The notes below the pieces were generated by a model that was not told the origin of the DNA, searched no databases, and worked only from the letters and a program-made list of their open reading frames with translations. DNA of 64,000 bases from Brachybacterium sacelli (GTDB lineage: Bacteria > Actinomycetota > Actinomycetes > Actinomycetales > Dermabacteraceae): NCBI RefSeq assembly GCF_017876545.1, contig NZ_JAGIOD010000002.1:1-64000 (forward strand), read 5' to 3'. Both the position numbers and the translations under genes were made by a program. Within the stretch, counting starts at the first letter, position 1, and each line of letters starts with the position of its first letter. Positions 60,451-64,000 of this stretch are shown piece by piece.

Positions 60451-60573
60451 CGATACTCCTCGCCGTCGTCGGGCAGATTCCGCACCCGGACGCCGTAGGT
60501 GGCGGAGCGGGGAGGCGGTCGAACGGGGCCGGTCGCCGCGGTGGTGCGACGGCGGCACCTCGTTGGGTTCGGG

Positions 60574-60600
60574 ACTATATCAACGTGAACGACGGGTGAA
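60574..60600 (-). promoter_or_regulatory. Putative promoter of the GlfT2-like operon
   Basis: On the minus strand TTCACC (60600-60595) and TATAGT (60579-60574) are 15 bases apart, about 125 bases upstream of the GlfT2-like gene. The 436-base gap between genes here (60451-60886) also holds the iron box and mini-ORF. Confidence 0.4.
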
Positions 60601-60816
60601 CCGGACCCGTGCGCGTGGCGCGGCCCGGGTTCCCGTGCTGGTCGCGTGGGGCGGCAACGCGCCCACGACGGGCGTCGGGACGGGTGCGGTCCCGGTGGGG
60701 GCGCGGACGTGATGCCTGTCGCATCTGGCATGATCCTCCCTCCTGCGGCGTGCACCGACGCGCAGCGACACCCGAGCGGGCATGAGAGGCAATTGCGCGC
60801 CGCGCGGCTTGCGGAA

Positions 60817-60835
60817 TAAGGTCAGGGTCACCTCA
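60817..60835 (+). promoter_or_regulatory. DtxR/IdeR-like iron box
   Basis: TAAGGTCAGGGTCACCTCA matches the 19-base DtxR consensus TTAGGTTAGCCTAACCTAA at 13 positions, including both AGG and CCT half-sites. It lies 52 bases upstream of the ABC-SIP fusion start, which would be derepressed when iron is scarce. Confidence 0.6.
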
Positions 60836-60875
60836 CCACCCCAGGCCCGGTGGTGCCACCCCAGGAGGACCCGCC

Positions 60876-60890
60876 GTGACGCTCACATGA
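60876..60890 (+). other. Four-codon upstream mini-ORF coupled to the ABC-SIP gene
   Basis: AGGAGG (60863-60868) is seven bases before GTG, which opens GTG ACG CTC ACA TGA. The TGA overlaps the ATG of the following gene (ATGA at 60887-60890). The large gene itself has no closer ribosome binding site. Confidence 0.4.
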
Positions 60891-62941
60891 CGTGCACCCG
60901 CGACCCCCGCCCGGCGCGCACGGAGGCGGAGGCGGCCCCGTCCCCGGCGCTCCTCGAGGCACGCCATCTCCACCTGGCCTACGACCGCCACGAGGTCGTC
61001 CACGACCTCAGCCTCTCCCTGCCCGAGGGGCGCATCACGATCGTGGTCGGCGCCAACGGCAGCGGGAAGTCCACCGTGTTGCGCGGACTGTCACGGCTGA
61101 TGACGCCCCGACGGGGCAGCGTCCTGCTGGACGGTGAGGACATCCACTCCCTGGGCGGCAAGAGCCTCGCCCGCCGCCTCGGCCTGCTCCCGCAGTCCCC
61201 GCTCGCCCCGGAAGGCGTCACCGTGCGCGAGCTCGTCTCCCGCGGCCGCTTCCCCCACCAGGGCCTGGTCCCGCGGTGGAGCGAGGACGACGAGTGGGCC
61301 GTGCAGGACGCCCTGGCCGCCACCCGCACCGAGGAGCTGCAGGGCCGCCCCGTCGCCGAGCTCTCCGGCGGGCAGCGCCAGCGGGTCTGGATCGCGATGG
61401 CGCTCGCCCAGGAGACCGAGGTGCTGCTGCTGGACGAGCCCACCACCTACCTCGACGTGACCCATCAGCTCGAGGTGCTCGACGTCGTGCGCGACCTCAA
61501 CCGGCGCCGCGGCACCACCGTCGGCATCGTCCTGCACGACCTCGGACTCGCCGCCCGCTACGCCGATCACCTGGTCGCGGTGCGCTCCGGCGAGATCCAC
61601 TCCGAGGGCGCCCCCGCCGACGTGATCACCGCGCAGATGGCCCGTGAGGTCTTCGACCTCGACGCCCTCGTGGTGCCCGATCCCGTCACCGGCACCCCGA
61701 TGGTGCTGCCGCTGGGCCGTGACACGCCGGGTCCTCGCGACACCTCCGACGACATCGCAGACGACATCAGGACGGAAGCCCCGTCCGCCCCCGACGACCT
61801 CCAGGAGGACGCCATGACGACGACCACCCAGGCCACCGCGGCAGCGACCGCGGCACACGGTGCCGCGGCGGCGACTGCCGCCCGAGCTGCTGCGGCCGCG
61901 ACGGACACCACCACGGTGCCCACCCTGGCGCCGGCGCTCGAGACCAGTGCTCAGCTCGCCTTCGAGCTGACCGTCGGCGCCGTCGCGCCGCTCGGGAAGA
62001 ACCTGGTGAGGATCACCTTCACCTCTGCGGACCTGGTGCACTTCGGTGCCGGCGGGCACCCGCTGGACATGCGGATCAAGATGATCATCCCCGGGCCCGA
62101 GTGCTCCGGCGACCACTTCGCCACCGTCCGTCCCGGCGCCCTGCTCGACCCGGAGCAGCACGCCGAGTGGTACCGCAACTGGCTGCAGATCGACCCCGCG
62201 GACCGCGGCTGGATGCGCACGTACACCGTGCGCGCTCAGCGCGGGGCCGGCCATCCCGGCAACCTCACCGAGCACCCCGAGCTCGACATCGACTTCGTCC
62301 TCCACCTCGACCCGGAGGAGATCCCCGGCAGCGGCGTCGCCGCCCGCTGGGCCCGCGACGCCCGGGTGGGCGACACCATCTCGATGCTCGGCCCCAACCG
62401 GCACGTCGTCGGCCCCGGCTACGGAGGCATCGAGTTCCGCCCCGGCGAGGCCCGGACCGTGCTGCTGGTCGGCGACGAGACCGCCGCCCCCGCGATCTGC
62501 TCGATCCTGGAGGCGCTGCCCGAGGCGATCGCCGGGCACGCCGTGATCGAGGTGCCCGACGCCTCCGACCAGCAGCAGGTGCTCACCCGCTCCGGGGTCC
62601 AGGTCACCTGGCTCACCCGCGGCGAGCGGCCTCATGGCGAGCTGATGAGCGCGGAGGTGGAGCGGCTGATGTGCGACAGCGCCCAGGCCTTCCGGATCGA
62701 AGGCGGCCTCGGTCCCGAGGGCACCGGCGGCGCCCCCGAACGCGCCGAGCTCGAGGACGTCGACATCGACTCCAGCATCCTGTGGGAGACCACCACCGGC
62801 CACGGTGCCTTCTACGCCTGGCTCGCGGGCGAGGCCGGCACCATCAAGTCGCTGCGGCGCCACCTCGTCTCCGAGCTCGGGATCGACCGCCGCCAGGTCT
62901 CCTTCATGGGGTACTGGCGGAAGGGCCGGCCGGAGGGTTGA
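60887..62941 (+). CDS. Fusion of siderophore ABC ATPase and siderophore-interacting flavoreductase
   Basis: One frame of 684 residues joins two proteins. Residues 1-285 are a FecE/FepC-type iron-siderophore ABC ATPase: GANGSGKST (about 55-63), ELSGGQRQRVWIAMAL, VLLLDEPTTYLDV and VLHDLGLAARYADH. Residues 330-684 are a siderophore-interacting protein (ViuB/FpvC type) with RTYTVR-like FAD contact (MRTYTVRAQRG), LLVGDETAAPAICSILE and a C-terminal YWRKG. Between them is an Ala/Thr-rich linker with a strong internal ribosome binding site and ATG (61803-61816), so a separate flavoreductase may also be made. ATPase imports ferric siderophore and the second domain reduces it. A DtxR-like box upstream suggests iron control. 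Confidence 0.88.
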   Translation: MTCTRDPRPARTEAEAAPSPALLEARHLHLAYDRHEVVHDLSLSLPEGRITIVVGANGSGKSTVLRGLSRLMTPRRGSVLLDGEDIHSLGGKSLARRLGLLPQSPLAPEGVTVRELVSRGRFPHQGLVPRWSEDDEWAVQDALAATRTEELQGRPVAELSGGQRQRVWIAMALAQETEVLLLDEPTTYLDVTHQLEVLDVVRDLNRRRGTTVGIVLHDLGLAARYADHLVAVRSGEIHSEGAPADVITAQMAREVFDLDALVVPDPVTGTPMVLPLGRDTPGPRDTSDDIADDIRTEAPSAPDDLQEDAMTTTTQATAAATAAHGAAAATAARAAAAATDTTTVPTLAPALETSAQLAFELTVGAVAPLGKNLVRITFTSADLVHFGAGGHPLDMRIKMIIPGPECSGDHFATVRPGALLDPEQHAEWYRNWLQIDPADRGWMRTYTVRAQRGAGHPGNLTEHPELDIDFVLHLDPEEIPGSGVAARWARDARVGDTISMLGPNRHVVGPGYGGIEFRPGEARTVLLVGDETAAPAICSILEALPEAIAGHAVIEVPDASDQQQVLTRSGVQVTWLTRGERPHGELMSAEVERLMCDSAQAFRIEGGLGPEGTGGAPERAELEDVDIDSSILWETTTGHGAFYAWLAGEAGTIKSLRRHLVSELGIDRRQVSFMGYWRKGRPEG
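61803..61816 (+). promoter_or_regulatory. Internal ribosome binding site and in-frame start
   Basis: AGGAGG (61803-61808), five bases, then ATG at 61814, in the same frame as the upstream ATPase. This could start a separate siderophore-interacting protein of 375 residues from residue 310 of the fusion. Confidence 0.6.
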
Positions 62942-62948
62942 GCCCTCT

Positions 62949-62970
62949 CACCCCGGGTTCGCCCCGGGTG
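62949..62970. terminator. Possible hairpin between the fusion gene and jetC
   Basis: An 8-base GC stem with one mismatch and a TTCG loop begins seven bases after the stop. There is no T-run. Confidence 0.3.
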
Positions 62971-63017
62971 CGCGGCCGTCTTCACGACTCGTGCCCCGTG
63001 AAGGCCGTGCTCCTTAG

Positions 63018-63029
63018 TAGTCTCTACGC
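63018..63029 (+). promoter_or_regulatory. Leaderless promoter -10 of jetC
   Basis: TAGTCT (63018-63023), six bases, then GTG at 63030. Confidence 0.5.
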
Positions 63030-64000
63030 GTGACTTCCGCGACCGACACCGCCCAGGACGGCCTCGCCCTGCCGGGCATGCCCGAGGCCGATGAGGCCGA
63101 CGAGACCGCTCCGCGCGATCCCGACCACCCGCATCCGGGCCAGTGGCGCCTGACCGACGTGCAGGTCTCGAACTGGGGCACCTTCCACGGCACCCACGAC
63201 CTGGCGATCTCGCCCAAGGGCTTCTTCCTCACCGGCGGCCCCGGCACCGGCAAGTCGACCCTGCTGGACGCGATCAGCGCCCTGCTCACCCCACCGCGCT
63301 CGCTGCAGTTCAACGCGGCCGCCTCCGACGCCGGTCCGGCCCGCTCGAAGTACCGCCGCACCGTGGCCAGCTACGTGCGAGGCGCCTGGGCGATGCACTA
63401 CGACCAGGCCACCGGCGAGTTCAGCCAGGAGGTGCTGCGGGAGAAGACCACCCTGTCGGTGCTCACGCTGCGCTACGGCGACGGGAACGGCGGCACCGTC
63501 CAGCTCTCGCGACTGCTCCTGCTGCACGCGGGCCACAGCGCCGACTCCGACGTCAAGAGCCTGTACGTGATCGCCCGCACGCCGCTGGACGTCACCGACC
63601 TGCGGCAGTTCGTCTCCTCCCAGATCGAGGGCAAGGCGCTCGAGGCCGCCCATCCCGGCACCCAGACCTTCCGCCAGTTCCGCGAGTACCGCGCCGCCTT
63701 CTGCCAGCTGCTGGGCATCCCGGACGAGAAGGCGCTCGGCCTGCTGCACAAGATCCAGTCCGCCAAGGAGCTCGGCGACGTCAACGCCCTGCTGCGCGAC
63801 TACATGCTCGATGCGCCGCGCACCTTCGAGCTCGCCGACCAGGCGCTGGCGAACTTCCAGAACCTCTCCGAGGTGTACGAGGCGCTGGTGACCGCCCGTG
63901 AGCAGCGGGACCTGCTGCGCGGCCTGCGCGGCAACCACGAGGACTGGACCGCGATGTGCGAGCGCGGCGGTGAGCTGGTGGACCGTCGGGCCGACATCGA
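63030..64000 (+). CDS. jetC: Wadjet JetC / MksB-like SMC ATPase, cut by window end
   Basis: The first 323 residues are present. They show QLSNWGTFHGTHD-like opening (here VSNWGTFHGTHDLAISPKGF), the Walker A motif GGPGTGKST (about 69-77) with LLDAISALLTPPRSLQFNAA, then SYVRGAW and LREKTTLSVLTL. These match the N-terminal head of the large SbcC/MukB-like ATPase of type I Wadjet. The coiled coil, signature motif and Walker B would follow outside. JetD would normally come next. It starts at GTG behind TAGTCT. Confidence 0.85.
   Translation, partial: MTSATDTAQDGLALPGMPEADEADETAPRDPDHPHPGQWRLTDVQVSNWGTFHGTHDLAISPKGFFLTGGPGTGKSTLLDAISALLTPPRSLQFNAAASDAGPARSKYRRTVASYVRGAWAMHYDQATGEFSQEVLREKTTLSVLTLRYGDGNGGTVQLSRLLLLHAGHSADSDVKSLYVIARTPLDVTDLRQFVSSQIEGKALEAAHPGTQTFRQFREYRAAFCQLLGIPDEKALGLLHKIQSAKELGDVNALLRDYMLDAPRTFELADQALANFQNLSEVYEALVTAREQRDLLRGLRGNHEDWTAMCERGGELVDRRADI

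Overview
The window is high-GC actinobacterial DNA, probably from the Micrococcales/Dermabacteraceae (a Brachybacterium-like organism). The evidence is the very GC-rich coding, the coproporphyrin-dependent heme gene set (hemH, hemQ, hemY), the teichoic-acid genes, and many apparent leaderless starts (TANNNT, 6-8 bases, then ATG or GTG). The genus is inference.

Region 1 (1-12.3 kb) is an accessory island with less GC-biased coding. It holds an IS3-family element cut by the window edge, a stand-alone AAA ATPase, four short-chain dehydrogenases with an MmyB-like regulator, and a complete 1.27 kb IS3-family element with a clear -1 frameshift heptamer. That element abuts the 3' remnant of an MmeI-like methyltransferase. 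A three-gene tyrosine-recombinase module with a frameshifted integrase and a truncated HNH-endonuclease remnant follow, next to the core genes.

Region 2 (12.3-22.7 kb) encodes the heme pathway from glutamyl-tRNA to heme. The minus-strand operon hemE-hemY-hemQ-hemH-hemC-hemD-hemB-hemL has five 1-4 base overlaps, and hemA diverges from hemE.

Region 3 (22.7-38.3 kb) has two small hypothetical genes, two OafA-like membrane acyltransferases with SGNH domains, an M18 aminopeptidase, a large DUF6541-like membrane protein, tgt, a beta-propeller-like membrane protein, a small membrane protein and a GH2 beta-galactosidase.

Region 4 (38.4-64 kb) is the most unusual. Genes matching jetA (DUF3375), jetB (DUF4194) and jetC (SMC-like ATPase) of a type I Wadjet/MksFEB anti-plasmid condensin occur in the usual order and strand. 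They are not contiguous: about 6 kb and 16 kb of other genes lie between them, and each starts with GTG 6-8 bases after its own TAGNNT -10 hexamer. The intervening genes are a GT4 glycosyltransferase, an alkyltransferase-like protein, a thiosulfate importer with a TusA protein, a repeat-rich membrane protein, and a wall-teichoic-acid-type cluster: two TarS-like GT2 enzymes, two TagF-like polymerases, a pyruvyltransferase-like protein, TagGH, TarI plus a reductase, and a GlfT2-like enzyme. There is also a single reading frame joining a siderophore ABC ATPase to a siderophore-interacting flavoreductase, behind a DtxR/IdeR-like box. jetC runs off the right edge, so jetD, if present, lies outside.

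No rRNA, tRNA or CRISPR array was recognised. All family assignments come from reading motifs; no database search was possible.
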